Numbered from the stretch's first letter, positions 23,357 to 35,504 are shown. The stretch: DNA of 64,000 bases from Anaeramoeba flamelloides (GCA_027625915.1 JANTQA010000063.1:6591501-6655500); one strand, 5' to 3'. Made by a program: numbers and translations. The notes: generated from the sequence alone by a model not told the origin.

Positions 23357-24231
23357 GTATTGATTTAAAGAAACTTCTAGGGCAGACTCTTTAAATATTG
23401 TTATGATCAGATTGTCATACTTGAGATTTTAACCCCAAGTCTGACAAGGGGGTTTATTTTACAAGTATGGCAATACTTGGATACACTTGGAGTGAAAAGG
23501 TAGTGAACCAAGCAATAAACAAAATTAATTTTAAATTTACGTTTATTTGTTCAAAAATTTCGAAAACTATTTGAGGATCAAAAAATTATTTCCGTTCGAA
23601 TCAAAAAATTACGTTACCCTAACCTAACATAACCAATAGGCAAAAGCTTTTTCGTTAGATATATCAAAACAGGCTTTTATTGCAAAATTTAAAGAAAAAA
23701 TAAAAAAGATCTTCACAAATCAATCAAAGAAAAAAATTGCCTCATTCATTTTTCTCTTCTTGATTGTAATCTGAGATAAAACTGAATTTTTTTAAATTCG
23801 AATCAAACAGTATTTTGAATTTCCACATACAGATAATCTCCTAAATGGGCAATACGAATAATAGGACGAATTCTATTATTCCACCAACCTCAAATTCGGA
23901 ACGTCGTTCAACACCAAAAAAAAAAAATAATTATTTAGGAATAGTTGGTTAATTACACCAAATCTTGTGAGTGAAGGGATTAAATTTTGGAGGTGTTTAT
24001 TTTTCTACACGTAGAGGAGTAAAGAATACTTTTTGGAATAATTTGGTTCTTTTCCTTAAAATTGGGCAGTATTTATTTTTTGGAATTATTTAAAAATGAT
24101 TAACGGATAGATATTTTTTTCAAGGAGAATATTCAAAACTTTTTGATGACTATTAAAAGCCAACCAAACGAAATTGTCTGTAACCCTTTGTTAACAGAAA
24201 TAAGAAGTAAACCTAAAAAAAAAAAAAGTTG
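23357..24231. other. Spacer between TTK and the TPR exon, with one exon-like stretch
   Basis: On the minus strand at about 23887-23819 one frame reads WWNNRIRPIIRIAHLGDYLY followed by VEIQ, with a GT soon after. It is protein-like but unassigned. If the TPR exon belongs to TTK, this stretch lies in the intervening intron or is an extra exon. Nothing else recognised. Confidence 0.35.
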
Positions 24232-24597
24232 TTACTTTGCATATTGTTCACCAATATTATTGTTCTTCATTTCTTCAAAGAAAGGTTTTGTTTTTTTTGA
24301 AGAGAGTTGAAGCAATTTTTCAATAAATTCAAACCATATTTGGATATAAATTGGGTTTTGGACATACTTTGCAACAAGCATACTTTTAATCGCTTTATGG
24401 TAAAGTTGTAAAGTTTTGTTGCGATCATTTTTTATAGAAGACTGGTCAATTCTTTTTCTCCATTCTTGAGGTGTGTTCTTCATTGATTTTCGAGAGCTCT
24501 GTTGGTTGTTGAGATTTTTTTTTGAGGAATGAGTACTATTTTGAACACACAAGTTTTCTAATCTTTCTTTTAAATGAACAAGACTCATATTTTTCAA
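24232..24597 (-). CDS. Bub1/Mad3/Mps1-type TPR exon (N-terminal), probably 5' exon of TTK
   Basis: A 121-codon open frame from an ATG. Residues 45-121 read EWRKRIDQS, LYHKAIKSM, KYVQNPIYIQIWFEFIEKL, then FFEEMKNNNIGEQYAK. This follows the TPR pattern of the Bub1/BubR1/Mad3/Mps1 family (Tyr-x-x-Ile-Trp, then a 'phenylalanine...IG' helix). A GTAAC donor and a T tract occur at the end of the frame, so it is likely an exon. It is on the same strand as the Mps1 kinase, 2.7 kb upstream; Mps1 normally has just this N-terminal TPR. A linking exon with the rest of the TPR was not found. Alternatives: a Mad3/BubR1 fragment or an abandoned gene piece. Confidence 0.55.
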   Translation of the reverse strand: MKNMSLVHLKERLENLCVQNSTHSSKKNLNNQQSSRKSMKNTPQEWRKRIDQSSIKNDRNKTLQLYHKAIKSMLVAKYVQNPIYIQIWFEFIEKLLQLSSKKTKPFFEEMKNNNIGEQYAK

Positions 24598-24843
24598 AAA
24601 TAAATATCAAAAAAAAATTATTATAAAAAAATGATTTTGTTTTATGAATTCAAAAGCAAATTAACAGGATAGGAATCAAATTTTTTCAAGACTTGACTTT
24701 CTAAAAAGAGTTTTATTCAATATAAATTATTTTATGTCATCTTTTTAAGTTTTTTTGTTTAATGACAAAGACTGTTGTCAAAATAATGCTTGGAGAAAAG
24801 TTCAATGTCTTTTTCTAAATGAAAAAGCATGTTTTTTTATATT

Positions 24844-25265
24844 TATAGAAGACCTAAAGATTAGCAGGGCACAAAAGCCAATAATAAACCCGAATTAAAT
24901 ATGTGTTTGGTTTCTTAAAGTTCTATTATTTGTAGAGAAATTCAAAAAATTAAGGATCAAATTAGTAAATTTATCCCATAAAATAGAGTTAATTTTGAGA
25001 AAAGCTTTATCATCAAAAAAACCAAAAAATTTCAAAAAAATTGGGAATATTATGTAAAATTTTCAATAAAATGCAAAACATTTAAAAATTCTACAAAATA
25101 TCAAGGGTTTTACCTTCAAAAATGATTTGAACTTATGTATACTACTTAGGTGGTCGATTGGATGTTTCATTCGAACAAGAAGAAAAAAAAAACACTGATT
25201 TTATTTTGAAACACTTACTCTTGTAGTTGGGAATGAATTATATTGATCACTCAATTTATTACTTT
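24844..25265 (+). repeat. Repeat family G, copy 1
   Basis: Begins near atagaagacctaaagatta; shares caataataaaccc, ggatcaaatt, and ttgatttgaacttaggtata-like blocks with the copies at 26700-27790, 31028-31497 and 55500-56215 (inverted). No coding capacity. Confidence 0.6.
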
Positions 25266-26699
25266 GACGAATTTCTTGTAGTGAAAAATATTATACATTT
25301 GTATCAAGCAGTTCTTGAGAAAACATTATTATATTCCACTCAACTCTAGGTTAAGTCAAATATGTTTTTTCTTCGTATACCTTTATAAATTATTAGTATA
25401 ACATTTTTTTTATTAAGTAATATTTTTTAAAAATTGCTATTTATTACTCGCTACAATAAAGTTTTGGGGTGTCCTTTTTATTTTTGATCAGAATTTTAAG
25501 CATTTTTTTGTTCTCTATTGGAAAAAAAATCATGAGAGCTATTTTTTATTTTTTTCTGGTATTTACAAAATAAATGGGATGAAAATGTGTACTTGATTTT
25601 CCTTTTTTTTTCTTATTCAAATAAAGTTTTTAAATTAAATTTTTAATTCTGATCTGAAGAACAATAATCTTATTCTGAACTTATTTCATTTGAAAAACTC
25701 ACAATTCTAAATAATAATTTTTTTTTATAAAATAAATTCGGAATTGAAATCAAAATGATAAAATACTTTTTGACCAATCGAAAGGATTAATTAATATAAA
25801 CTGAAGAATTTTTAAATATTCACAAAATATTAATTTCCAAAATAAAGAAAATATTCAAAAAAAGTTGCTTGTTTTTTTTTTATTATTTTTAAGGGGAGAA
25901 ATTAATTCACTCTTCCAGTCTTTAGGTTTTTAAAATTTTTTATTATTAATAGAAAACTGTTCTTAGATTATTTTTATTATTCGTATGATTAGAAAAACAA
26001 TTGTTTTTTTGAAATATTTTTGTGTATTGACGTATAGTGCCATAGAGTAGCTTTTTTTTTTTTTTTTAATTCTTATTAGTGTTTCACAATAATAAATAAT
26101 CAAAGTTCTTAAATCCCAAAACTATTTTATTTCTCTCCTCAAGTTCGATAATTCTAAAATTCAGAACAATTATAAATAGTTTAAATAGATTTAACAATGT
26201 AATCAATTTTTTTAAATAAATTTAGTCCTTTGTGTTTCAAATATGAACATTAGAAAATAATTGAAAATGTTGTTAATTTTTTTATAGGTACTTCCCCCCC
26301 ATGGAAATGTTATTGTAATTTCTTAAAATAAAGTAAAACAAATAAATCTCCACACATACATTTTAAAAACCATCTTTTGGGAAGAAAACTAGTAAATTAT
26401 CGAGGAATGGTAGTGGATTATTTGGAAGTTTCACATAAACGTTCTTTGGATAGGTTTCTTTAAAACAAAAACTTTTATTTTTGGATTTTTTAAATTTCCG
26501 GTAGTCGATTTGAGGGTGTGTGGTAGCAAAATAGTATTAATATATTTCAAAAGTGTCATAATGATCGAGAAATTTCATGAATTTGTTTGATACAGTTTTT
26601 ATATCAAATCATAATTGTAGTTTATGTGATTATGATTTGATATTAAGGAATTAAAATATTTTTTTTTGACAAAAAGTGATGTATTTTTTTGATTCAGTG
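25266..26699. other. AT-rich spacer
   Basis: No gene or clear repeat unit assigned. Poly-T tract near 26050-26067 and a run of seven C's near 26294. Confidence 0.45.
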
Positions 26700-27790
26700 T
26701 TGTCAAAATAGAGTGTGTAAAAACAATTTAATCCATGTTTTTCAAATAAAATTCAAATTTTTTTGTTAGAGAAGACCTGTAAGGTATTTCCAAAAAAAGT
26801 GTTACATTTTTTTTTACATTTCATCAAAAATCATCATTGCTAGTGAAGATATACCTGAATTGACTATACCAAATTAAGTTTAATATTAATAATGAGTAAA
26901 TCAATGACTATGATATTCATTTCGAAATATATTAGTTGAAATATTTCCCAAAAATGAAAAAAAGAATAGCACTTTTTTTGGTGAAAACAATGTAAGTCCA
27001 ATTTCCATAAAAAACTAGAAATATGGAAATTGGTAAAAATGATTTTTTAAAACAATAAAATACATTTATCTTCTTTCAATTCTATTTGATAATTTATTGA
27101 GATTAAACAAGTTCTGTAAACGGTTTTTTCGATCAAAAAAGAAAATAATAAACACCAATTTTGACCTCTAAAAAATATCAGATGAAATTGAGATCAGAAA
27201 TTTTAATATTTTTTATTTATATAATAAAATATTACAAAATGAATTGACTTGTTTTCAAGAAGCGATAAATAGTAGTTAATGATTTTGGAGTATTTAAATA
27301 TTTTTTTTTGAAGATTGGGTTTTAAAGAGATATTTTAAAATAAATTTGCTCGACTTTATTGGAAATAGCTTATATCATCCAACCAAAGAAACCAATAATA
27401 AACCCTAATTAAATATGGTATTGGTTTTGAAAAGTTTAATTATTCAAAAATAAATCCAAAAAATAACGGATCAAATTGGAATTTTTAACTCAAAAAATAG
27501 AGTAAATTTTTGATTAGAATTTTTAGCATCAAAAAAACAAAAAAAATTCATCAAAATTTGGAATATTTTGAGGTTTTTAACATATTGCATTCCTAATTTA
27601 AATTTTACTGAAAATATCCGGATGTTTATTTTCAAAAAGTATTTGAACTTGGCATACTATTTGGTATTAAATTTGATGTGCATTGGAACAATAAGAAAAA
27701 AAAAGCACAGTTTCTATTTTGAATAATGGATTATAGTCGTTGTTCACACATTATTTTGATTACTGTAGTTTTTTGTTCTTCTTTTAGGTT
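26700..27790 (+). repeat. Repeat family G, copy 2, split by a family E element
   Basis: Left arm ends agagaagacctgta at 26781; the right arm resumes at 27371 with accaaagaaaccaataataa. The 589-bp family E element sits between them. This shows E inserted after G. Confidence 0.65.
26782..27370 (-). mobile_element. MITE family E, copy 2, inserted in family G
   Basis: Runs from AGGTATTTCCAAAAAAAGTG to GGAAATAGCT with TA on both sides (26780-26781, 27371-27372), consistent with a TA target duplication. It is the inverse of the copies at 4373-4960 and 32688-33258. Confidence 0.75.
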
Positions 27791-28575
27791 ATTTTGGAAA
27801 ATATCAACTTAACTCTATGTTGTAATAGAGAAAGGCATTGATTTATCCCGAAATTGTTCAATTACATTAAGTAGTCCTTAAAGATTTTTCAATTACTCAT
27901 TAATTCAAAAATTAATGGATAAACTACATTATTTCATGAATTTTTAGTGACTTCACCAGTCAACGTTTACAAGTAGAATAAAAATAAAAATCAAAAAAAA
28001 CGTCATTTTTTGCCGAAAAAAATTTATTTTCATTCATTAATACCAAATCATAATCACTTTAACAAAAATTATTATTTGAAATGTGGGTAATAGACCACCG
28101 ATTGCTCTATTTCTGTCTTCCTTAATCTTCCCAAATGAAAAAAAATAATAAAAATCCAATTTACTCAAACTCCAAAGATAAGATTTAGTTTCTGATCAAT
28201 TATACTTCAACTTGTTGATCATAACAAACTGCGATCCAAAATCTTTTCAGATAAAATAATATTGATTTTAAACAATCTAAAATGAGTAAATTATTAGATA
28301 TATTTCATTTTTACAGTTGTGTTTTTCGTCTATAAGAAGAAAACCGTAAACAAGAAAAAAATATATTTTTTAATTCTAATTAAGTGACGTAATAAAATTA
28401 AAATAAAAAAAATGAATCATACAGTATCAGCTGTATAACCACGTTCAGCAATCCGCTTTAAGTTAAATGTGATAACTTTTATTACAAATTTAATTGAAGC
28501 AATCTAAAAAACAAAATATTCAAAGAAAGTTTTATTTTTTTTTCAAGACGATATTTTATAATTACAACTGAAACA
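27791..28575. other. 5' region of the REI1-like gene
   Basis: No coding or repeat assignment. Probably includes the promoter of the gene starting at 28576. Confidence 0.45.
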
Positions 28576-29790
28576 ATGACAAAGATATATGTACCAACTT
28601 GTAACACATGTAAACTTGACTTTTATTCACGTGATTCACTTATTAAACATTACAAAACTGATCTTCATCAATTTAATCTGATCAGAAAGACACAAGAACA
28701 AATGCCATACTCACAAACCAAATTTGAAGAATTTCTGGATTTCAAACGAGAAGAATTAAAAAACAAAAAAAACAAAAGGAATAAGTCTAAGAAGAAATCT
28801 AAAACATCAAAAAATAGTACTCAGCAAACAATTGAAGAAGAAAAAGAAGCCAAACTTGAAAAAATTGCATTGTCAATGTTAAAAACAACAAAAAAGGAAG
28901 AGAAAGGGAAAACAGGATCTCATTATTGGAAATCAAAGGAGGTTATTATTAATGCTGATTTGGATGAACAACTGAAAACAAATTTGTTTGATTACAAAAG
29001 GATTGGGAAAAATGAAAATTATGAAGGTAGTGACTATTCTGCTTCCTCTGATGAAGAAGAGACAGCAAAAGAAGTGGAAATTGGGTTAGAAAAGGAAGAG
29101 GAAGAAGAAGAAGGGGATGAAATCCAAAAAGACTTTATAAACAATTCCAAATTCCGTTATTGTATTTTTTGCAAACAAACATGCGACTCAACCCAACAAG
29201 CTATTGAACATATGACAGTTGTTCACAATTTTTATATTCCAAATTTTGAACAATTGACAGACCCCATCGGCTTTTTTAAAACTATAGCTTACGGTGTCTG
29301 GAAGTTAAAGTCATGTTGCTATTGTCAAAAGAAATTCAAAACTATCTCTGCAGTACAGCAGCATATCAAAAACAGTGGACACACCAAGTTGAATTTGAAA
29401 AGAGAATATCTTCAACAATTTGATCAATTCTATAACGAAGAATTTATTCAGACCAGAAACAATAAAGAAAATATAAATTATAAGATCGACGAAACTACAG
29501 GTGAATTAGTTTTGCAAAATGGGAAAAGGATTGGAAGCAGACATTTCAGAAATCAATACAAACAAAATATTGATCTTGAGTGGGAAGAAAAAATGAAAAA
29601 AATCCACAAATCAATGAAAAATAAATACCTTGCCCTTGGCTGGATTGGTAATACCTTGGATAATAAACAAGCAAAAAAAATCGTTAGGCAATCAAAAAAA
29701 TACCATAAATACCAAAGTACCAATAAGATGTCAACTGAACTGAAGGGAAACCGGTTAAGAAAACTTGATAATATCCTTCAAAAGCATTAA
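28576..29790 (+). CDS. ZNF622: REI1/ZNF622-family 60S ribosome biogenesis zinc-finger protein (404 aa)
   Basis: Members are cytoplasmic factors that release Arx1-type export factors and test the nascent 60S tunnel. ZnF1: C9, C12, H25, H31 in a CNTCKLDF...KHYKTDLHQFN context, the family hallmark. A Lys/Glu-rich linker with an acidic patch (about 150-185) follows. Two C-terminal fingers: YCIFCKQTCDS...HMTVVHNFYIPNF (about 195-220) and CCYCQKKFKTISAVQQHIKN (about 247-269). Then TGELVLQNGKRIGSRHFRNQ, matching ZNF622 'LILPSGARVGHRSLMRYY', and LALGWIGNT near the end (human RALGWTGST). Single exon, TAA stop. The second N-terminal finger of ZNF622/Rei1 (CTVCSKKFASFNAYENH) is missing; at that place there is only a SHYWKSKE segment. 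Rei1 versus its paralogue Reh1 cannot be decided here. Confidence 0.9.
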   Translation: MTKIYVPTCNTCKLDFYSRDSLIKHYKTDLHQFNLIRKTQEQMPYSQTKFEEFLDFKREELKNKKNKRNKSKKKSKTSKNSTQQTIEEEKEAKLEKIALSMLKTTKKEEKGKTGSHYWKSKEVIINADLDEQLKTNLFDYKRIGKNENYEGSDYSASSDEEETAKEVEIGLEKEEEEEEGDEIQKDFINNSKFRYCIFCKQTCDSTQQAIEHMTVVHNFYIPNFEQLTDPIGFFKTIAYGVWKLKSCCYCQKKFKTISAVQQHIKNSGHTKLNLKREYLQQFDQFYNEEFIQTRNNKENINYKIDETTGELVLQNGKRIGSRHFRNQYKQNIDLEWEEKMKKIHKSMKNKYLALGWIGNTLDNKQAKKIVRQSKKYHKYQSTNKMSTELKGNRLRKLDNILQKH

Positions 29791-30178
29791 TTGGAGATTA
29801 ATTTTTATTTATTTACCCCAAAATAAAAGTGTTTTTTCTTGTTGATTTCTTTTTATTTGATTTAAATACATTTTTTCTTTAATATAAATTCTGTTTTATG
29901 ATTGAATTTTTCAAAGTATACTTTTGAGAATGTCAGCCTTCATATTTTTGTTTTTATTTTGGGTGAGAGGATAAGTACATATTTTTTGAATTATTATTTT
30001 TCTTATTTTGTGTGAAAATGATTAGTGTCTATAGGGATCAGTTTCATAATAGATTGGTCCATTATCATAGTGTGTTGTAATTGTGTATGAATTAATGAGT
30101 ACTGCTTGATTCGCTTGGTTATAAAAAAACTATTATAAATATTATAGAACAATAAATTTTTACATTTTTTGGACTTAA

Positions 30179-30926
30179 GGGATTAGCGTCACAATAGATT
30201 TCTCTATAATCAAAGTATGTTGTAATTGGGCGTAAATGATATTAGTGTACCCTGGCTCAAATAGCTCTAAAAAATCTATTATAAATCTTATTGCTCAATA
30301 AATTATTACATTTTTTACTAATGATCACAATTAAAAAATTTAATTTTGAAAAATTTTTTTTTAATTCCTTTTCCAAATCTAAAAATAACAACCCAAAATA
30401 TAGTATTCCAGTATTTAATAATTTATATTTAGAACTTCCAAAAGTAACTATTTTTAGAATTTAAAATTTCAAAGATTAACTCAATAATCATCAACATAAA
30501 AGTACAAAGACTGATTAGTTTTGTTTGCTTTTGATAAGTCTACAATAGCATCAATATATTTCCATGATTTGAGAAATGATTTGACAAAAAACTTTATTCG
30601 TTAATTATTTAAATATTTTCATAAAAAAAACGAATTTTTTCGTAACTAATCTATATTTCGCCATAAATTTAAGAAAGATATTTTATGACGTTGTAGTCTG
30701 AATATTGATAATTCAACCTTTAAATTTATGGCGAAATGCAGATTTTATTCTGAATTTGCTGGGGTTTTTTACTAATACATAGATCATTATTAATTGATCA
30801 GATCAACAAATATTACTACTTTCCTAATCGATTTTTTAGAGACATTTGAACCATGTAACACTAATGTGGTTACACCCAATAACAACATCTTTGATCCTAG
30901 GCTTCTCCTTGGTAGAGGCTAATCCC
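30179..30926 (+). mobile_element. Family H element (748 bp), TTAA-flanked, inserted in an older H
   Basis: Starts GGGATTAGCGTC and ends (inverted) GGGATTAGCCTC, with TTAA at 30175-30178 and 30927-30930. The first eight bases of the inverted repeat match the ends of the transposase-bearing element at 47012-49132 (GGGATTGG / GGGAGTGG). No coding capacity. The length agrees with the copy at 6019-6767. Confidence 0.75.
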
Positions 30927-31027
30927 TTAAGGATCCAAATTAAAAATATTCATTTTTGAAAAATTTTTTTAATTCCCTTTTACAAATCAAAAAATAAAAA
31001 TTTCAATACTGTAGTCAAAATAAAAGT

Positions 31028-31497
31028 TCAAAAAAAAATTTGATGCGTGTTTCAAAATAAAAAGTGTGTTTTTTTGTTATAGAAGACCTATACCTTAACC
31101 AATCAAAGAAACTGATAATAAACCCTAAAAAAATATGGTATTGGTTTCATTAAAGTTCTATTATTTAAAAATAAATCCAAAAAATAAAGGATCAAATTGG
31201 AAAATTTATCTTAAAAAATAGAGTAAATTTTTTAAGAGAATTTTTATCAATCAAAAACAAAAAATTCAAAAAAATTGAGAATATTATGAGGTTTTCAACT
31301 ATTTGCATTAATAATTTAAATTTTACTGAAAATATTCAGATTTTTACTTACAAAATTGATTTGAACTTAGGTATACTATTTGGTAGTTGATTGTATGTAG
31401 CCTTGATACAAGGAGAGAAAAAAGCACGGATAATATTTTGAAACATGGATAATAGTCTTTGTGAATGTATTATTTTGATCACTGCAGTAGTTTTCTA
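31028..31497 (+). repeat. Repeat family G, copy 3, inside an old family H element
   Basis: Begins near gtgtgtttttttgttataga and ends near ttgatcactgcagtagtttt; interior blocks (accaatcaaagaaactgata, ggatcaaattgg) match the other G copies. Confidence 0.6.
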
Positions 31498-32011
31498 GAA
31501 TTTAATAATTGATATTTAGAACTTCCAAAAGTAACTAGTTTTTCAATTTTATAAAAATTCAAAATTTAACTCGATAATTTTAACCCAAAAACCCAAATAC
31601 TGAGTATTTTTTTTTTCATTCTATGAAATTTAGTTAATTGTGTTACTAATATACTTTCAATATCTGAAAATGATAAGTTAAAAAGAATCTATTTGTTAAT
31701 TATTTTATGTTTATAAAAAATTGAATTTAATGACAAAGAATCTTGATTTGGTAATAAATATACTAAATATTTTCCAAAATTTGAAGTCTTTTGATTGATT
31801 AACAACCTTTAAATTGATCCCAGAATTTTCATTTTTTTATAAAATTCATTTGGTGTTTTACTAACACAAGTATCATTTTTCATTGATGAGATCTACTTTA
31901 AGTATTTTTTTACTAATCGTTTTTTTCGAGAAACTTAAACAAGGAAAACTTATGTGATTGGTATTCAATATCAATATAATTAAAATATCTACTTTTCTAT
32001 GTTATAAGTTA

Positions 32012-32687
32012 AATCCCTAAAAAAACATATTTTTTTCATTTTTCAACTTTAAGAAATTTTTTTTATTTACATGTTTTTACAATAAAATATTTTTTTGTGA
32101 TCTAATGAATTTTTTTTTTACAAATTAGTGCCTAATCGAAAAAAAAAACATATATCTTTGTCAAATATATCTATTTAAAGCTTAACTTTTATCTAAACAA
32201 AAATAATGGATGAAGTCGAATATTTGTTATTGAAATTAGTATGGAGAAATTCTAACAAAAAAAAAAAAAATGAAAATAATTTATTGAGTGAAAAGTCAAT
32301 AGGAAAATTCAAAGGTTCATTTTTTTGTAGAACTAGTTTAAAAGTTTATATTGTTTACTTTATGAATTCAATTTTATATATTTTCGATTTGATGTGATAA
32401 ATGAAAAAAATATAAAAAAATAAACAAGAAAAAATGAATAATTATTTCATTATAAAATTAATAAATTATAAGTTGACTAAGTTAGAATTAGGAAAATTGA
32501 TTTTGGATTTGGATTTTGTTTTTTTTGATCAAATGTTGATATATTGACACTAAATATCAAAAAAAAACTAAAAAAAAAAATAAATTGAATCAAAATTATT
32601 TCTAAAAATATTTGAATAATTATCAGAGTTTTATCAGAAAGATTCTAAAGTATTTTAGGCTTTGAAAATCAAATTTTAATTGTTTAA
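32012..32687. other. AT-rich spacer with a doubtful short open frame
   Basis: An ATG at 32206 gives MDEVEYLLLKLVWRNSN and then a poly-Lys stretch (63 codons). The first 17 residues look protein-like, but no in-phase partner exon could be supported. Nothing else seen. Confidence 0.35.
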
Positions 32688-33258
32688 AGCTATTTCGAAT
32701 AAAGTGGAGAAAATTTATTTTAAAATAGATTTTTCCAAGCAAAATTCACAAAAAAGGATTCTAATATACAAAATAATTAACTATCATTTATGGATTTGAG
32801 ATAATAATTCAATTTGTTTATTATCATTATATTAAATAAATGAAATATATTAAAGTTTCTGATCTCGATTTTATAAAGTATTTTTTAGAGTAAAAATTGA
32901 TGTTTATTATTATCTTTTTGATCCAAAAAATGGTTTTCTGAATAAATTGTATAATATCAATAGAATTAAAAACATATAACTGCATTTGATTGTTTAAAAA
33001 ATAATTTGTTCCATATCGATTTTTCCGGTTTTTTATTGAAATTGGTTGTACATTGTATTCACCAAAAAAGTTTTTTTTTTTTTTTTATTTTTTGGAAATA
33101 TTGCAACTAAAATATTTTGAAATAAAGACAGTAGCAGTTGATTCAATCGTATTAATATTTCACTTAATTTGGCGTTATCAGTTAACAAATTTCTCAACGA
33201 AAAAAGATGATTTTTTATAAAATGTAAAAAAAAATGCCCCACTTTTTTCGGTATAGCT
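32688..33258 (+). mobile_element. MITE family E, copy 3
   Basis: From AGCTATTTCGAATAAAGTGG to the block aaaatgccccac, ending TATAGCT then TA. Same order of internal blocks as 4373-4960. Confidence 0.7.
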
Positions 33259-33619
33259 TAATTTTCGATATAATGGATTTATATTTTAATTTAAAATGAC
33301 TTTACTTTATAAAAAACATTTCGTTTATTTTAATGTAACATTTTTTAAAGAAACTATTTATTAGATTCAAAATTATAAATCAGAAAAATCTCATTTCAGA
33401 AAAAAAAATAAGTATAATATTAGAAAAAAAACTCGTCAAGTAAAAATTCTAAGAACTGTTTTTCATTATTTTTTTTTAACTACTATTTTTGGTTCGATAA
33501 TTTTTATCAATCAAACTTAAATATATATATATATATATCACAGGTATGACGTTTTTTTTTTTGGTTTTAATTAAACAGATTTTGCATGTGAAAGCTACGT
33601 ATAAAATTCGTTTGTCGGA

Positions 33620-33650
<31 letters not shown>

Positions 33651-34454
33651 GTATATATGTATGTATATAATCAAAACATAAAAAAAAAAATAGGTAAGTT
33701 GATCCAATTTGGAATTGTAAAAAAAGTTTAATTTTTACCTAAAATTTAACTATGTATAAATATATTTTTATGTAAAGTTGTATATCAAAGTGATATCTAC
33801 TGTTTTTTATTAATCAATCATATTATAATATTATGAATTTATGATATACACAATTTGATGTAAACTCCATTTGACTTAATTATGTCAAGTCAAAAATGAA
33901 AAATTCAGTTTTTTTTTAAGAATCGACCAAAATTAGTTTTTTTGAAATAAGAGAAAAAATAAACTTCATATTAGAGTTGATAACCATAAAAGAAACAGCC
34001 TATACAAACCATAAATTTTCAATGAAAATAAAATGTTAAAAAAAATTTTTTGTTCGCTTTCATTGAAATGTCATGTACAAAAATTAAAATTTTTTACAGA
34101 AATTAAAAACGTTGACAATAATATTTTTGAATAGCAAGTGTATTGATTTTAAAATAAATCACAAACACCCATTTTATTAGAATTAATTTGGAGTTTTTAA
34201 AATGTTTTTTCTTTTCAAATTGGCTTATTTTAAAGAAAAAAAAAAAATAAAATAAAACCAAAAAAAATCTGCAAAAAATAAAAAAAAAAAAATCTAAATT
34301 AGAAAAAATCATTATATTTAAAAATTGAAAATTTACTTTGAGAACAGTAATGAATTAAACTTATAGAATATATACTATTTCTTCAATAAAAATGGTTCCA
34401 TTTGACTGAAAAAAGGTTTATATATTAAGGTGGGTATTTTACTTGATTGTCAAC
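33259..34454. other. AT-rich spacer with two TA microsatellites
   Basis: Alternating AT runs near 33522-33540 and 33618-33645, the latter decaying into TATG/GTATAT. The open frame through them is Tyr/Ile/Val repeats and is not taken as a gene. Confidence 0.55.
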
Positions 34455-35022
34455 TCTCTTTCAAAAATTCTGACTTGTTTAAAATATAAAAGTGAAAAAA
34501 ATAAAAAAATATTCATAAATACCAAATTGTAACTAATAATTAAATAATAAATAATAATTCACTTTTTAATTATTATAGACATATAAAAATAATTTATTTT
34601 AAAAAAAAATAAAAAACTTATAACGTTAATAAAAATGAAATAAAATTTTTGAAAAGAACATTATTTTTTTTAATAGTGTACTTTCAATGAAAAAAAGATT
34701 ATCAAGAAGATTATTTCCTAATAATAAAATTCATTTTAAAAGACATTAAAAATATCTCAATTTTCATAGTGATTATTTGTCTTTTCGAAGAAACTCTAAT
34801 TTTTTTCCACATGATCTTTTTTAAAAAAAAAAAAAAAGAAAAAGAAAAACAAAAGAAAAACAAAAATTTGAAAAAAAAAAACTAAAATTTACAAAATTAG
34901 AAAAAATGATTCTTATCTAAAAATTTGAAAATATTTATTTGATAAGAACACTAGGACAAAACCCTCAAAACAACTTTCATTAACATACTAAAGTGAGTCA
35001 AAATTTTTGAAAAATAGTTTAT
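34455..35022 (-). mobile_element. Family I element, complete inverted copy
   Basis: Right end agtgagtcaaaatttttg (about 34992-35010), inverse of the left ends at 16808 and 45106. Interior ttatttgtcttttcgaag (34775) is the inverse of the shared block cttcgaaaagacaaataa. Confidence 0.65.
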
Positions 35023-35504
35023 ATTCTCTACCTATCGAATTAATCACAAACCAAATTCAGATAAAAGGATATTATTTAATATCTTTAAAGTATAAGATCA
35101 AAATTTAAACTTCATTTCCACAATTAATAAAATATTTGTAAAAAAAGAGAAAATTTTCAAAGTAAATATTGTTTATTTAAAAAACTAAAAATAGAGTTTC
35201 AATTAAAAAAAAAAGAAAAAGGACAAAAATAATAAAAAAAAAAAAAAAATGATCTGATATACTGTTAAAATTAAAGAGTAATGATTAAAAATTTCTCTAA
35301 AAGATGGTTAAGGCAGCTTAATTAAACGTCTCAAAATATTATTTCTAATTGATTTTGAAAATATCTTTTGGTTTTTTCAACTTTCTAATTAGAAAAATAT
35401 TTTGGGAACTGTGAATAAAAACTTTTCGTTTGTTTATTAATTGGAAAATACCAGTACTTCTAAAAAACAAAAATTTCGCTGCACTTGTTTCTGTTTCAAA
35501 TAAA
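35023..35504. other. 3' flank of the 1178-aa protein gene
   Basis: AT-rich, with poly-A near 35203 and 35236. No feature recognised. Confidence 0.45.

Larger units (their letters stand above)
30028..32011 (+). mobile_element. Older family H element, split by a younger H and by a family G repeat
   Basis: The left part at 30028-30174 (gattagtgtctatagg, then aatagattgg and tgttgtaattgtg) matches the beginning of a family H element. It breaks at TTAA (30175-30178) and resumes after TTAA (30927-30930). The right part contains the G repeat at 31028-31497 and ends near 32011 with aaatcccta. In the uninterrupted H copies the two sides are contiguous. Confidence 0.6.

Noticed and set aside
23500-23650. 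Block with cctaacctaacat as a possible telomere-like remnant
   Set aside because: Only about two units; no tandem array.
33546-33731. Frame with VKATYKIRLSD followed by Tyr-Ile repeats, as a possible partner exon of 32206
   Set aside because: The acceptor-like site and the first residues are tempting, but the rest is a TA microsatellite and no downstream exon follows.
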